Source: Pseudomonas sp. (lineage in GTDB: Bacteria > Pseudomonadota > Gammaproteobacteria > Pseudomonadales > Pseudomonadaceae). From it: a stretch of 8,021 nucleotides of DNA. Where the stretch lies: NCBI GenBank assembly GCA_029239415.1, contig JAQZAY010000166.1:1-8021 (forward strand), in the 5' to 3' direction. Every line of letters begins with the position of its first letter. The first letter of the stretch is position 1. Under the pieces are notes generated by a model. That model had not been told where the DNA came from, searched no databases, and was given only the letters and a program-made list of their open reading frames with translations. This document shows positions 1 through 7,825 of the stretch, piece by piece. The position numbers and the translations under genes are program-made.

Positions 1-1
1 G

Positions 2-727
2 CACGGTCGTGACGAAGTTACGCTGACCTTGTCGAAAAAGGGTTCGGGGGTGGTTACCGCTGCCGATATTCAGCTGGATCACGATGTCGAGATCGTCAAC
101 CCCGATCACGTAATCGCTAACCTGGCGTCGAACGGCGCCTTGAACATGAAGCTCACCGTAGCTCGTGGTCGTGGTTATGAGCCGGCAGACTCGCGTCAGA
201 CCGACGAAGACGAAAGCCGCAGCATCGGTCGTTTGCAGCTGGATGCTTCGTTCAGCCCGGTACGTCGTATCGCCTACGTGGTCGAAAACGCCCGTGTCGA
301 GCAGCGTACCAACCTGGACAAGCTGGTCATCGATCTGGAAACCAACGGCACCCTGGATCCTGAAGAGGCTATCCGTCGTGCCGCTACCATCCTGCAACAG
401 CAGCTTGCTGCGTTCGTCGACCTCAAGGGCGACAGCGAACCAGTGGTTGTCGAGCAGGAAGACGAGATCGACCCGATCCTGCTGCGCCCTGTTGACGATC
501 TGGAACTGACCGTACGTTCGGCCAACTGCCTGAAGGCGGAGAACATCTACTACATCGGCGACCTGATTCAGCGTACCGAAGTAGAGCTGTTGAAAACTCC
601 GAACCTGGGCAAGAAGTCCCTGACTGAAATCAAGGACGTCCTGGCTTCGCGTGGTCTGTCCCTCGGCATGCGCCTCGACAACTGGCCGCCTGCAAGTCTT
701 AAGAAGGACGACAAGGCGACTGCCTGA
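2..727 (+). CDS. rpoA: RNA polymerase alpha subunit, C-terminal 241 codons (5' truncated by the window edge)
   Basis: RpoA dimerises to nucleate assembly of RNA polymerase, and its C-terminal domain contacts promoter UP elements and activators. The frame is open from base 2 to a TGA at 725-727. It reads into the left edge, so about 92 N-terminal residues are missing if the protein has the usual length of about 333. The visible part holds the end of the N-terminal assembly domain ([15 protein letters not shown], then RGRGY, IGRL and [12 protein letters not shown] blocks), an acidic linker, and a complete alpha-CTD from about base 470. The DNA-binding residues equivalent to E. coli R265, N268 and C269 lie in [10 protein letters not shown] (Arg codon 515-517), and G296, K298 and S299 lie in NLGKKSLTE. 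Identity is near certain from block-by-block similarity to E. coli RpoA. rplQ follows 42 bases downstream, as the last gene of the alpha operon. Confidence 0.98.
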
Positions 728-769
728 TCGTCGTAATCACCGAACGAACTGTTTGGTAAGGAATGAATC

Positions 770-1156
770 ATGCGTCATCGTAAAAGTGGACGTCACCTGA
801 GCCGTACCAGCTCTCACCGCAAGGCCATGTTCCAGAACATGGCGGTGTCGCTGTTCGAGCACGAGCTGATCAAGACTACCCTGCCAAAAGCCAAGGAACT
901 GCGCCGCGTTGCCGAGCCGCTGATCACCCTGGCCAAGGAAGACAGCGTCGCCAACCGTCGTCTGGCTTTCGACCGTACTCGTTCGAAAGCCATCGTTGGC
1001 AAGCTGTTCAACGATCTGGGCAAGCGCTACGCCACCCGTCAGGGCGGCTACCTGCGTATCCTGAAGTGCGGTTTCCGCGCTGGCGACAACGCCCCTATGG
1101 CGTATGTCGAGCTGGTTGATCGTCCAGTCGGCGGTGCTGTAGAAGCCGCTGAGTAA
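770..1156 (+). CDS. rplQ: 50S ribosomal protein L17
   Basis: L17 is a large-subunit ribosomal protein located near the peptide exit tunnel. The 128-residue product matches the family length (127 in E. coli). It begins with the hallmark [12 protein letters not shown] and contains [27 protein letters not shown] and the near-invariant [17 protein letters not shown]. The C-terminal tail (GGAVEAAE) is low-complexity and variable, as in other species. The ATG start has a good Shine-Dalgarno sequence, TAAGGA at 757-762, seven bases upstream. The gene lies 42 bases after rpoA with no promoter or terminator evident between them, so the two are very probably cotranscribed. A strong terminator 21 bases past the stop ends the operon. 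Confidence 0.98.
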   Translation: MRHRKSGRHLSRTSSHRKAMFQNMAVSLFEHELIKTTLPKAKELRRVAEPLITLAKEDSVANRRLAFDRTRSKAIVGKLFNDLGKRYATRQGGYLRILKCGFRAGDNAPMAYVELVDRPVGGAVEAAE

Positions 1157-1177
1157 GACATTCAGTCTGCTACAGAG

Positions 1178-1202
1178 AACCGGGCCTAGAGCCCGGTTTT
1201 TT
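1178..1202 (+). terminator. Rho-independent terminator of the rpoA-rplQ operon
   Basis: Perfect 8-bp stem AACCGGGC (1178-1185) / GCCCGGTT (1191-1198) with the 5-base loop CTAGA and a run of six T at 1197-1202. It starts 21 bases after the rplQ stop, so it closes the ribosomal-protein operon and insulates katA from it. Confidence 0.93.
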
Positions 1203-1210
1203 GTGTCTGC

Positions 1211-1248
1211 AGCTATTGAAAATAGCTATTGATATTAATCATTCAATA
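1211..1248 (+). promoter_or_regulatory. Candidate operator upstream of katA (three TATTGA half-sites)
   Basis: An AT-rich island in GC-rich sequence. The 9-mer AGCTATTGA occurs twice as direct repeats (1211-1219 and 1224-1232), 13 bases apart. The second copy forms a dyad with an inverted half-site: TATTGA (1227-1232), 10 bases, TCAATA (1243-1248). The dyad centre is about 50 bases before the start point predicted from the downstream promoter, a typical position for a LysR-type activator. OxyR is the obvious candidate because it controls catalase genes in Pseudomonas. However, the spacing does not fit the classical ATAG-N7-CTAT OxyR pattern, so the regulator is not established. Confidence 0.45.
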
Positions 1249-1251
1249 CAT

Positions 1252-1280
1252 TTGTTTCGCGCCGCCCGCTTTTGGATAAT
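1252..1280 (+). promoter_or_regulatory. Likely sigma-70 promoter of katA
   Basis: TTGTTT (1252-1257, weak -35), a 17-base spacer, then GATAAT (1275-1280, five of six matches to the -10 consensus). The predicted start point near 1287 would give a leader of about 40 bases before the katA ATG. A good -10 with a poor -35 suits an activator-dependent promoter, and the candidate operator lies directly upstream. Confidence 0.5.
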
Positions 1281-1327
1281 CCTGCTCAAGCCGCCCAGTC
1301 GGCAGAACTGTCAAAGAAGGAAAGTCC

Positions 1328-2770
1328 ATGAGCAAGATCCTCACCACCGCCAGCGGCGCCCCGGTTGCCGATAACCAGAACTCCCGCTCCGCAGGCCCGC
1401 GTGGCCCCTTGCTGCTGGACGATTTCCACCTGATCGAGAAGCTCGCTCATTTCAACCGGGAGAATATCCCCGAGCGCCGCGTCCATGCCAAGGGCTCGGG
1501 TGCCTACGGTACGTTCACCGTTACCCGGGACATCACCGAATACACCAGCGCCAAGCTGTTCGAGCAGACCGGCAAGCGAACCGAGACCTTCCTGCGTTTT
1601 TCCACGGTCGGCGGTGAGCGTGGCTCGGCAGACACCGAGCGCGATCCTCGCGGCTTCGCCCTCAAGTTCTACACCGAGGAAGGCAACTGGGACATCGTCG
1701 GGAACAACACCCCAGTGTTCTTCATTCGCGACCCGCTGAAATTCCCTGACTTCATCCACACCCAGAAGCGCCTGCCGCAAAGCAACCTGAAAAGCGCCCA
1801 GATGATGTGGGACTTCTGGTCTCACTCGCCTGAGGCACTGCACCAGGTCACCATCCTGTTTTCCGATCGGGGCATTCCGGACGGTTACCGGCACATGCAT
1901 GGCTTTGGCAGCCATACCTACAGCCTGATCAATGCACAGGGCCAGCGCACCTGGGTCAAGTGGCACTTCAAGACCCGCCAGGGCATCAAGAACCTTGCCC
2001 CGGCCGATGCAGCGCGCCTGGCCGGTACCGATCCGGACTACGCCCAGCGCGACCTGTTCGAGGCGATCGAGCGGGGCGACTTCCCCAAATGGGCCGTGTG
2101 CATCCAGGTGATGAGCGAGGAGCAAGCCGCCTCGCGCGCCGAGAATCCGTTCGACGTTACCAAGGTCTGGTCGCAGAAAGAATTTCCCTTGATCGAGATC
2201 GGCGAGCTGGAGCTCAACCGCAATCCGCTGAACTACTTCGCGGAAGTGGAGCAGGCGACCTTCGGACCCAGCAACATGGTCCCAGGCGTGGGCCTGTCCC
2301 CCGACCGGATGCTGCAAGGCCGTGTGTTTGCCTACGCTGATGCTCACCGCTATCGCGTCGGGACCAATCACCAGCAGTTGCCGGTGAACGCCCCGCGCAG
2401 CCCGGTCAACAGCTACCAGCGCGACGGCGCCATGGCGTTTGGCAGCAATGGCGGTGCTGCTCCCAACTACGAGCCCAACAGCTACGGCGATGCGCCCAAG
2501 CAGTCCCCGCGCCATGCGGAGCCTGCCTTGTCATTGAGCGGCGCGGCCGACAGGCATGACCATCGCGAAGATGGCGATTACTACAGCCAGGCCGGGGCGT
2601 TGTTCCGTCTCATGAGCGCCGAGCAGAAAGCGCTGTTGATCAGCAATATCGCCTGGTCCCTGTCGAGTGTCAGCCAGGATGTGGTCGAGCGGCAGCTGCA
2701 ACACTTCATCAAGGTGGATCGCGCCTACGGAGAGGGCATTGCCCAGGCACTGGGCTGGTCGATTGCCTAA
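1328..2770 (+). CDS. katA: Monofunctional haem catalase KatA (clade 3, small subunit)
   Basis: Converts two H2O2 to water and O2, protecting the cell from peroxide. It is expected to be a haem-containing tetramer. The 480-residue length is that of small-subunit catalases; there is no C-terminal flavodoxin-like domain as in large-subunit enzymes. Catalytic residues are in place: distal His53 in [14 protein letters not shown], distal Asn126 in [14 protein letters not shown], and proximal haem-ligand Tyr336 in [12 protein letters not shown]. Other conserved blocks are [34 protein letters not shown] and [17 protein letters not shown]. No signal peptide is visible, so it is probably cytoplasmic. 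The ATG has the Shine-Dalgarno sequence AAGGA at 1317-1321. The gene has its own likely promoter and terminator, so it is probably monocistronic. Its position between rplQ and the ferritin gene matches the main vegetative catalase katA of P. aeruginosa as I remember it. Confidence 0.96.
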   Translation: MSKILTTASGAPVADNQNSRSAGPRGPLLLDDFHLIEKLAHFNRENIPERRVHAKGSGAYGTFTVTRDITEYTSAKLFEQTGKRTETFLRFSTVGGERGSADTERDPRGFALKFYTEEGNWDIVGNNTPVFFIRDPLKFPDFIHTQKRLPQSNLKSAQMMWDFWSHSPEALHQVTILFSDRGIPDGYRHMHGFGSHTYSLINAQGQRTWVKWHFKTRQGIKNLAPADAARLAGTDPDYAQRDLFEAIERGDFPKWAVCIQVMSEEQAASRAENPFDVTKVWSQKEFPLIEIGELELNRNPLNYFAEVEQATFGPSNMVPGVGLSPDRMLQGRVFAYADAHRYRVGTNHQQLPVNAPRSPVNSYQRDGAMAFGSNGGAAPNYEPNSYGDAPKQSPRHAEPALSLSGAADRHDHREDGDYYSQAGALFRLMSAEQKALLISNIAWSLSSVSQDVVERQLQHFIKVDRAYGEGIAQALGWSIA

Positions 2771-2787
2771 GTCGAAGTGATAAAGAG

Positions 2788-2812
2788 AACCGCCCTCATC
2801 GGGGCGGTTTTT
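2788..2812 (+). terminator. Rho-independent terminator of katA
   Basis: Perfect 8-bp stem AACCGCCC (2788-2795) / GGGCGGTT (2802-2809) with the 6-base loop TCATCG and five T at 2808-2812. It begins 17 bases after the katA stop, so katA and the ferritin gene are probably mostly separate transcripts. Confidence 0.9.
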
Positions 2813-2840
2813 CAATGAATATCACTACCGTTTACTGATT

Positions 2841-2901
2841 TTTTTCACTGTTTCTGCGCATTTTTCAGTGACCTTGCAATAATCCTGGTTCACACTATGG
2901 C
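2841..2901 (+). promoter_or_regulatory. Probable ftnA promoter region with paired 10-base repeats
   Basis: ftnA sits behind a terminator and needs its own promoter. TTTTTCACTG (2841-2850) and TTTTTCAGTG (2861-2870) are near-identical direct repeats exactly 20 bases apart, about two helical turns. Their ends CACTG and CAGTG are also inverted copies of each other. Just downstream, TTGCAA (2874-2879), 16 bases, TATGGC (2896-2901) is a weak sigma-70-like pair. AATAAT at 2878-2883 is an alternative -10 without a clear -35. I see no recognisable Fur box. The exact promoter is uncertain. Confidence 0.3.
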
Positions 2902-2925
2902 TTTCACACAGGGAGAAGCAGGGCG

Positions 2926-3390
2926 ATGCAAGGTCACCCCGACGTAATCGACTACCTCAACTCGTTGCTGACGGGCGAACTGGCGGCACGCGATCAATAC
3001 TTCATTCACTCGCGGATGTACGAGGACTGGGGCTTCAGCAAGCTCTACGAGCGCATCAACCACGAGATGGAAGAAGAGGCCCAGCACGCCGACGCGTTGA
3101 TGCGTCGCATCCTGATGCTCGAAGGCACCCCGCGCATGCGCCCCGACGATCTTGATGTCGGCACCACCGTGCCGGAGATGATCGCCTCCGACCTGCGGCT
3201 GGAGTACAAGGTGCGCGCAGCGCTGTGCAAGGGCATCGAGCTGTGCGAGCTGCACAACGACTACATCAGCCGCGACATCCTGCGGGCGCAGCTGGCCGAC
3301 ACCGAAGAAGATCACACCTACTGGCTGGAGAAGCAGCAAGGCCTGATCAAGTTGCTCGGCCTGGAGAACTACCTGCAATCGCAGATGTGA
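2926..3390 (+). CDS. ftnA: Ferritin-like iron-storage protein (FtnA, historically BfrA), haem ligand absent
   Basis: A 154-residue four-helix-bundle ferritin of the bacterioferritin lineage. Such proteins form a 24-subunit shell that oxidises Fe2+ and stores it as a mineral. The six diiron ligands expected from E. coli Bfr are visible: Glu18, Glu51, His54, Glu93 (Glu94 in E. coli), Glu127 and His130. The Bfr haem ligand Met52 is replaced by alanine (EEEAQHAD), so bridging haem binding as in Bfr is not expected. I recall the P. aeruginosa orthologue being reclassified from BfrA to FtnA by structural work; this sequence supports that naming. The Shine-Dalgarno is probably GGGAGAAG (2911-2918). 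The neighbour katA suggests a shared peroxide and iron role: ferritin removes free iron and may supply iron for catalase haem. The gene converges on uvrA. Confidence 0.92.
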   Translation: MQGHPDVIDYLNSLLTGELAARDQYFIHSRMYEDWGFSKLYERINHEMEEEAQHADALMRRILMLEGTPRMRPDDLDVGTTVPEMIASDLRLEYKVRAALCKGIELCELHNDYISRDILRAQLADTEEDHTYWLEKQQGLIKLLGLENYLQSQM

Positions 3391-3407
3391 CCACGGCGCA
3401 ATCAGTT

Positions 3408-3453
3408 ACATGAAAAAGCCCCGGGCGCCTAGGTGCCCGGGGCTTTTTCATGT
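3408..3453. terminator. Bidirectional intrinsic terminator between convergent ftnA and uvrA
   Basis: A perfect 19-bp inverted repeat (arms 3408-3426 and 3435-3453). The arms carry AAAAAG at the outside and a GCCCCGGGC core; the stem continues as a G-T pair plus CC/GG, leaving a 4-base loop of CTAG. The left arm contributes an A run and the right arm a T run, so both strands show a GC-rich hairpin followed by U residues. It lies 17 bases past the ftnA stop and 7 bases past the uvrA stop. Confidence 0.93.
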
Positions 3454-3460
3454 CCGGGGA

Positions 3461-6295
3461 TCAGGCCCGGTCGCGCTCCAGCAGCGGCTGGAGGTAGTGC
3501 CCGGTATGCGACTGTTTCATCTTCACCAGTTCCTCAGGGGTGCCACAGGCAATGATCTGCCCGCCCTTGGAGCCGCCTTCGGGCCCAAGGTCGACCAGCC
3601 AGTCCGCAGTCTTGATCACATCCAGGTTGTGCTCGATCACCACCACCGTATTGCCGTGGTCGCGCAGGCGGTGCAGCACGTCCAGCAACTGCTGGATATC
3701 CGCGAAGTGCAGGCCGGTGGTCGGCTCGTCGAGGATATACAGGGTCTTGCCGGTATCGCGCTTGGAAAGCTCGCGCGACAGCTTGACCCGCTGCGCCTCA
3801 CCGCCGGACAAGGTGGTCGCCGACTGCCCCAGCTTGATGTACGAAAGCCCCACGTCCATGAGCGTCTGCAACTTGCGCGCGAGCGCCGGCACCGCGTCGA
3901 AGAAGCCGCGGGCATCCTCGATGGTCATTTCCAGGACCTCGTGGATGTTCTTGCCCTTGTACTTGATCTCGAGGGTCTCGCGGTTGTAGCGCTTGCTCTT
4001 GCACACGTCGCACGGCACGTAGATGTCGGGCAAAAAGTGCATCTCTACCTTGATCAGGCCATCGCCCTGGCAAGCCTCGCAGCGCCCGCCCTTGACGTTG
4101 AAGGAGAAACGCCCGGGGCCATAGCCGCGCGAGCGCGACTCAGGCACGCCGGCATACAGCTCGCGGATCGGCGTGAAGATGCCTGTGTAGGTCGCCGGGT
4201 TCGAGCGCGGTGTGCGGCCGATCGGGCTCTGGTCGATATCGACCACCTTGTCCAGGTGCTGCAAGCCATCGATGCTGGCATGCGGCGCTGCTTCCAGGGT
4301 CGTGGCACCGTTGAGCGCGGTCGCCGCCAGCGGGAACAGCGTGTTGTTGATCAAGGTGGACTTGCCCGACCCGGAGACCCCGGTCACGCAGGTCAGCAGG
4401 CCGATAGGCAGTTCCAGGTCGACATTCTGCAGGTTGTTGCCGCGAGCGCCCTTGAGCTTGAGCGAAAGCTTCTTGTCACGCGGCGTCCGCTTGGCGGGCA
4501 CGATGATCTTCTTGCGGCCCGAGAGATACATGCCGGTGAGCGAGTCAGGGTGCGCCATGACCTCCTGCGGGGTGCCCTCGGCGACGATCTGCCCGCCGTG
4601 CACACCGGCGCCGGGACCGATGTCGACCACGTAGTCGGCCAGGCGAATGGCATCCTCGTCGTGTTCCACGACAATCACCGTGTTGCCCAGGTCGCGCAGG
4701 TGATTGAGGGTGCCCAGCAAGCGGTCGTTGTCTCGCTGGTGCAAGCCGATGGAGGGCTCATCGAGGATGTACATCACGCCCACCAGGCCCGCGCCGATCT
4801 GGCTGGCCAGGCGGATGCGCTGGGCCTCGCCGCCAGACAGGGTGTCGGCGCTGCGGTCCAGGGTGAGGTAGTCCAGGCCGACGTTGACCAGAAACTGCAA
4901 GCGCTCGCAGATTTCCTTGAGGATCTTGGAGGCGATCTCGCCGCGTCGTCCTGTCAGGGTAAGCCCGCCGAAGTAGCTGCTGGCATCGCCGATCGGCAGG
5001 CTGGTGACCGCCGGCAGGGTCTTTTCACCGACCCACACATGCCGCGATTCACGGCGCAGGCGGGTACCGCGGCAGTCGGGGCAGGGCTGAGTACCCAGGT
5101 ACTTGGCCAACTCTTCGCGCACGCTGGTCGACTCGGTCTCGCGGTAGCGGCGTTCGAGGTTCGGCACGATCCCCTCGAAGGGGTGCGAGCGCTTGACGAT
5201 ATCGCCCCGGTCGTTGAGGTACTTGAAGTCCACGTTCTGCTTGCCGCTGCCCTGCAGCAGGAGCTTCTGCTGCTCGGCCGACAATTGGCCAAAAGGCTTC
5301 TCGAGGCTGAAGCCAAAGTGCGCGGCCAACGAGCCGAGCATCTGGAAATAATAGACATTGCGCCGGTCCCAGCCGCGGATCGCTCCTTCGGCCAGGGTCA
5401 GCTCGGCATTGACCAGGCGCTTGGTGTCGAAGAACTGCTTGACCCCCAGGCCGTCACAGGTAGGGCAGGCACCGGCCGGGTTGTTGAAAGAGAACAGCTT
5501 GGGTTCGAGCTCGCTGATCGCATGGCCGCATATCGGGCAGGCGAAGCGGGCGGAGAAGATCATCTCCTCGCCAGGCTCGTCGTCCATCGGTGCGACCAGG
5601 GCGATGCCGTCGGCCAGCTTCAAGGCAGTCTCGAAGGATTCGGCCAGGCGCTGCTGCAGGTCGGCGCGCACCTTGAAGCGGTCCACGACCACATCGATGC
5701 TGTGCTTTTTCTGCTTGTCCAGCTTGGGCAGCTCGTCGAGTTCGTAGAGCTTGCCGTTGATGCGCGCGCGGACAAAGCCTTGCGCGCGTAGCTCGTCGAA
5801 TACCGCCAGGTGCTCGCCCTTGCGCTCACGCACCACCGGGGCGAGCAGCATCAGCCTCTTGCCCTCGGGCTCGGCCAGGGCCAGGTCGACCATCTGGCTG
5901 ACGGTCTGCGCCTCCAGCGGGATGTCGTGGTCTGGACAGCGCGGCGTACCCACGCGGGCATACAGCAGGCGCAGGTAGTCATAGATCTCGGTAATGGTGC
6001 CCACGGTCGAGCGCGGGTTGTGCGATGTCGATTTCTGCTCGATGGAGATGGCCGGTGACAGGCCTTCGATGGTGTCGACGTCAGGCTTTTCCATCATCGA
6101 CAGGAACTGCCGGGCATACGCCGACAGGGATTCCACATACCGGCGCTGCCCTTCGGCGTACAGGGTGTCGAACGCCAGGGAGGACTTGCCGGAACCCGAC
6201 AGGCCGGTGATGACGATCAGCTTGTCACGCGGCAGGGTCAGGTCGATGTTCTTCAGGTTGTGGGTACGTGCCCCACGAATCAGGATCTTGTCCAC
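3461..6295 (-). CDS. uvrA: UvrABC excinuclease subunit A
   Basis: UvrA is the damage-sensing ATPase of nucleotide excision repair; as a dimer it finds distorted DNA and loads UvrB. The protein has two ABC-type ATPase modules. Counting from the GTG start, it has Walker [10 protein letters not shown] (31-39) and GVSGSGKST (639-647), signature LSGGEAQR (486-493 and 829-836), and Walker [11 protein letters not shown] and [10 protein letters not shown]. Zinc-binding cysteines include C253/C256 with a CPTC pair after them, and C739/C742 with C762/C765. The length of 944 residues is close to E. coli (940). An in-frame ATG at 6346 would add 17 residues, but GTG at 6295 is preferred. It aligns with the E. 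coli N terminus ([16 protein letters not shown] versus [16 protein letters not shown]), has GAGG five bases upstream, and the ATG lies inside the likely promoter. No LexA box is apparent. Confidence 0.97.
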   Translation of the reverse strand: MDKILIRGARTHNLKNIDLTLPRDKLIVITGLSGSGKSSLAFDTLYAEGQRRYVESLSAYARQFLSMMEKPDVDTIEGLSPAISIEQKSTSHNPRSTVGTITEIYDYLRLLYARVGTPRCPDHDIPLEAQTVSQMVDLALAEPEGKRLMLLAPVVRERKGEHLAVFDELRAQGFVRARINGKLYELDELPKLDKQKKHSIDVVVDRFKVRADLQQRLAESFETALKLADGIALVAPMDDEPGEEMIFSARFACPICGHAISELEPKLFSFNNPAGACPTCDGLGVKQFFDTKRLVNAELTLAEGAIRGWDRRNVYYFQMLGSLAAHFGFSLEKPFGQLSAEQQKLLLQGSGKQNVDFKYLNDRGDIVKRSHPFEGIVPNLERRYRETESTSVREELAKYLGTQPCPDCRGTRLRRESRHVWVGEKTLPAVTSLPIGDASSYFGGLTLTGRRGEIASKILKEICERLQFLVNVGLDYLTLDRSADTLSGGEAQRIRLASQIGAGLVGVMYILDEPSIGLHQRDNDRLLGTLNHLRDLGNTVIVVEHDEDAIRLADYVVDIGPGAGVHGGQIVAEGTPQEVMAHPDSLTGMYLSGRKKIIVPAKRTPRDKKLSLKLKGARGNNLQNVDLELPIGLLTCVTGVSGSGKSTLINNTLFPLAATALNGATTLEAAPHASIDGLQHLDKVVDIDQSPIGRTPRSNPATYTGIFTPIRELYAGVPESRSRGYGPGRFSFNVKGGRCEACQGDGLIKVEMHFLPDIYVPCDVCKSKRYNRETLEIKYKGKNIHEVLEMTIEDARGFFDAVPALARKLQTLMDVGLSYIKLGQSATTLSGGEAQRVKLSRELSKRDTGKTLYILDEPTTGLHFADIQQLLDVLHRLRDHGNTVVVIEHNLDVIKTADWLVDLGPEGGSKGGQIIACGTPEELVKMKQSHTGHYLQPLLERDRA

Positions 6296-6300
6296 TGCGG

Positions 6301-6304
6301 CCTC
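6301..6304 (-). promoter_or_regulatory. Shine-Dalgarno sequence that decides the uvrA GTG start
   Basis: On the minus strand the sequence reads GAGG, then CCGCA, then GTG. The five-base spacing to the GTG at 6295-6293 is suitable. The upstream in-frame ATG at 6346-6344 has no comparable ribosome-binding site. Confidence 0.65.
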
Positions 6305-6326
6305 GCTTGGCGGGCATAAACCAGGA

Positions 6327-6356
6327 AGTATACGGCGCGCTGCCATTACGCGGCAA
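6327..6356 (-). promoter_or_regulatory. Likely sigma-70 promoter of uvrA
   Basis: On the minus strand, TTGCCG (6356-6351, four of six -35 matches), an 18-base spacer, then TATACT (6332-6327, five of six -10 matches). The start point is predicted near 6320, giving a leader of about 25 bases to the GTG. No CTGT-N8-ACAG LexA operator overlaps it. This agrees with my recollection that P. aeruginosa uvrA is constitutive rather than SOS-induced. Confidence 0.55.
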
Positions 6357-6388
6357 AGCGTCGCGTATATGCCGTTAAGCAGTCGGAC

Positions 6389-6397
6389 TGATAGAAT
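6389..6397 (+). promoter_or_regulatory. Extended -10 promoter of the yajR-like gene
   Basis: TGATAGAAT matches the extended -10 pattern TGnTATAAT at all but one position. No good -35 lies upstream, as is usual for extended -10 promoters. The start point is predicted near 6404, about 20 bases before the ATG at 6425. It overlaps the end of a short palindrome, CAGTC-G-GACTG (6380-6390), whose role is unknown. Confidence 0.5.
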
Positions 6398-6424
6398 CCC
6401 TGCCGGTTCACACGAGGTTCATCC

Positions 6425-7816
6425 ATGCACGACAACCACCACGATCGCATGAGCGGCAGCGAAACCCGCGCCGCAAGCGGCCTGGCCCTGGTCTTCGCTT
6501 TTCGCATGCTGGGCATGTTCATGGTGTTGCCCGTGCTGGCCACCTATGGCATGGACCTGGCCGGGGCGACGCCGGCGCTGATCGGCCTGGCCATCGGGGC
6601 CTACGGGCTGACCCAGGCGCTTCTGCAGATTCCCTTCGGGATGATTTCCGATCGCATCGGGCGGCGTCCGGTCATCTACGCCGGCCTGGTGGTCTTTGCC
6701 CTGGGCAGCGTGCTGGCGGCCCAGGCCGATTCGATCTGGGGCGTCATCGCCGGCCGCATCCTGCAAGGGGCGGGAGCGATTTCCGCCGCAGTGATGGCCT
6801 TGCTCTCGGACCTGACCCGCGAGCAGCACCGCACCAAGGCCATGGCCATGATCGGCATGAGCATCGGCCTGTCGTTCGCTGTCGCCATGGTCGTCGGCCC
6901 GCTGCTGACGCGCGCCTTCGGCCTGTCAGGATTGTTCCTCGCGACGGCAGCCTTGGCGCTGGTCGGCATCGCCCTTGTCGTATTCGTCGTGCCCAGTGCC
7001 CACAGCGTCCTGCAGCATCGCGAATCCGGCGTGGCGCGCCAGGCCCTGGGCCCGACCCTGCGGCATCCCGACCTGCTGCGCCTGGACGTGGGCATCTTCG
7101 TGCTCCATGCCATCCTCATGGCCAGCTTCGTCGCCCTGCCGCTGGCGTTCGTCGGCGCGGGACTGCCCAGGGAAGAACACTGGTGGGTCTACCTGACCGC
7201 GCTGTTCGTCTCATTCTTTGCAATGGTTCCCTTCATCATCTACGGCGAAAAGAAGCGCAAGATGAAGCGTGTGTTGCTCGGCGCAGTGGCCGTGCTGATG
7301 CTCACCGAGGTGTTCTTCTGGCAATGGGCTGACAACTTGCGCGGACTGGTGATCGGCACCGTGATATTCTTTACCGCATTCAACCTGCTGGAGGCATCCT
7401 TGCCTTCACTGGTGAGCAAGGTGTCGCCCGCCGGCGGCAAAGGGACGGCCATGGGGGTCTACTCCACGAGCCAGTTCCTGGGCGCCGCGCTGGGAGGAAT
7501 ACTCGGCGGCTGGTTGTTCGGGCAGGGTGGCCTGGGCATGGTGTTCGTGGGCTGCGCCGGGCTGTGCCTCGTCTGGCTGGTCGTCGCGCTGAGCATGCGC
7601 GAACCGCCCTATGTGACCAGCTTGCGCATGCCGTTGTCAGCGCAGGCGGCCCGGGATGCCGGGCTGGCCGAACGCCTGATGGCCGTGCCGGGAGTGACCG
7701 ACGCCGTGGTGGTAGCAGATGAAGCCGCCATCTACATCAAACTGGATACGAAAATTTTGGATCGCGCGACCCTCGAGCGTCTGGTAGACCCGACCTCGAC
7801 GGCGTGCGAAGCCTAG
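6425..7816 (+). CDS. yajR: YajR-type major facilitator superfamily transporter with C-terminal YAM domain
   Basis: An inner-membrane MFS transporter of 463 residues, closely similar throughout to E. coli YajR. E. coli YajR is a structurally studied proton-coupled drug-exporter-like protein whose natural substrate I do not know. The hydrophobic core (about residues 20-390) is consistent with twelve membrane segments. MFS motif [11 protein letters not shown], is at 72-81 between segments 2 and 3. Other YajR-like blocks are [15 protein letters not shown] near the start, [11 protein letters not shown], and [14 protein letters not shown]. After EPPYVTSL (393-400) a soluble tail of about 65 residues contains [10 protein letters not shown] and AIYIKLD, matching the ferredoxin-like YAM domain of YajR. 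The ATG has GAGG seven bases upstream (6414-6417); Met9 is a less likely start. The gene is divergent from uvrA, and its stop overlaps the ssb ribosome-binding site, so it is probably cotranscribed with ssb. Substrate unassigned. Confidence 0.9.
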   Translation: MHDNHHDRMSGSETRAASGLALVFAFRMLGMFMVLPVLATYGMDLAGATPALIGLAIGAYGLTQALLQIPFGMISDRIGRRPVIYAGLVVFALGSVLAAQADSIWGVIAGRILQGAGAISAAVMALLSDLTREQHRTKAMAMIGMSIGLSFAVAMVVGPLLTRAFGLSGLFLATAALALVGIALVVFVVPSAHSVLQHRESGVARQALGPTLRHPDLLRLDVGIFVLHAILMASFVALPLAFVGAGLPREEHWWVYLTALFVSFFAMVPFIIYGEKKRKMKRVLLGAVAVLMLTEVFFWQWADNLRGLVIGTVIFFTAFNLLEASLPSLVSKVSPAGGKGTAMGVYSTSQFLGAALGGILGGWLFGQGGLGMVFVGCAGLCLVWLVVALSMREPPYVTSLRMPLSAQAARDAGLAERLMAVPGVTDAVVVADEAAIYIKLDTKILDRATLERLVDPTSTACEA

Positions 7817-7819
7817 GAG
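7815..7819 (+). promoter_or_regulatory. ssb Shine-Dalgarno sequence overlapping the yajR stop codon
   Basis: AGGAG at 7815-7819 includes the last two bases of the yajR TAG stop (7814-7816) and lies six bases before the ssb ATG at 7826. Ribosomes finishing yajR would stop on the ssb ribosome-binding site, an arrangement compatible with translational coupling. Confidence 0.8.
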
Positions 7820-7825
7820 AACGTT

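Noticed and set aside
1211..1248. Classical OxyR site ATAG-N7-CTAT upstream of katA
   Set aside because: ATAG (1222-1225) and CTAT (1213-1216, 1226-1229) tetramers exist, but not at the 11-base periodicity of the consensus, so I report only an unassigned operator candidate.
1286..2515. A 409-codon open frame on the minus strand, opposite katA
   Set aside because: It is fully antisense to a catalase with all catalytic residues intact. It has no recognisable motif and is best explained by GC-rich codon structure.
2864..2878. Possible sigma-54 promoter before ftnA (TTGCA element)
   Set aside because: The required GG dinucleotide ten bases before the GC of the TTGCA element is absent (TT at that place).
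3410..5791. A 793-codon open frame on the plus strand, opposite uvrA
   Set aside because: It lies entirely antisense to an unambiguous uvrA, begins inside the terminator hairpin, shows no recognisable domain, and its composition is what GC-rich codon bias creates on the opposite strand.
7741..7760. AT-rich patch with AAAATTTT near the end of yajR as an internal ssb promoter
   Set aside because: No -35/-10 pair with acceptable spacing is visible, and the patch encodes conserved YAM-domain residues (YIKLDTKI).
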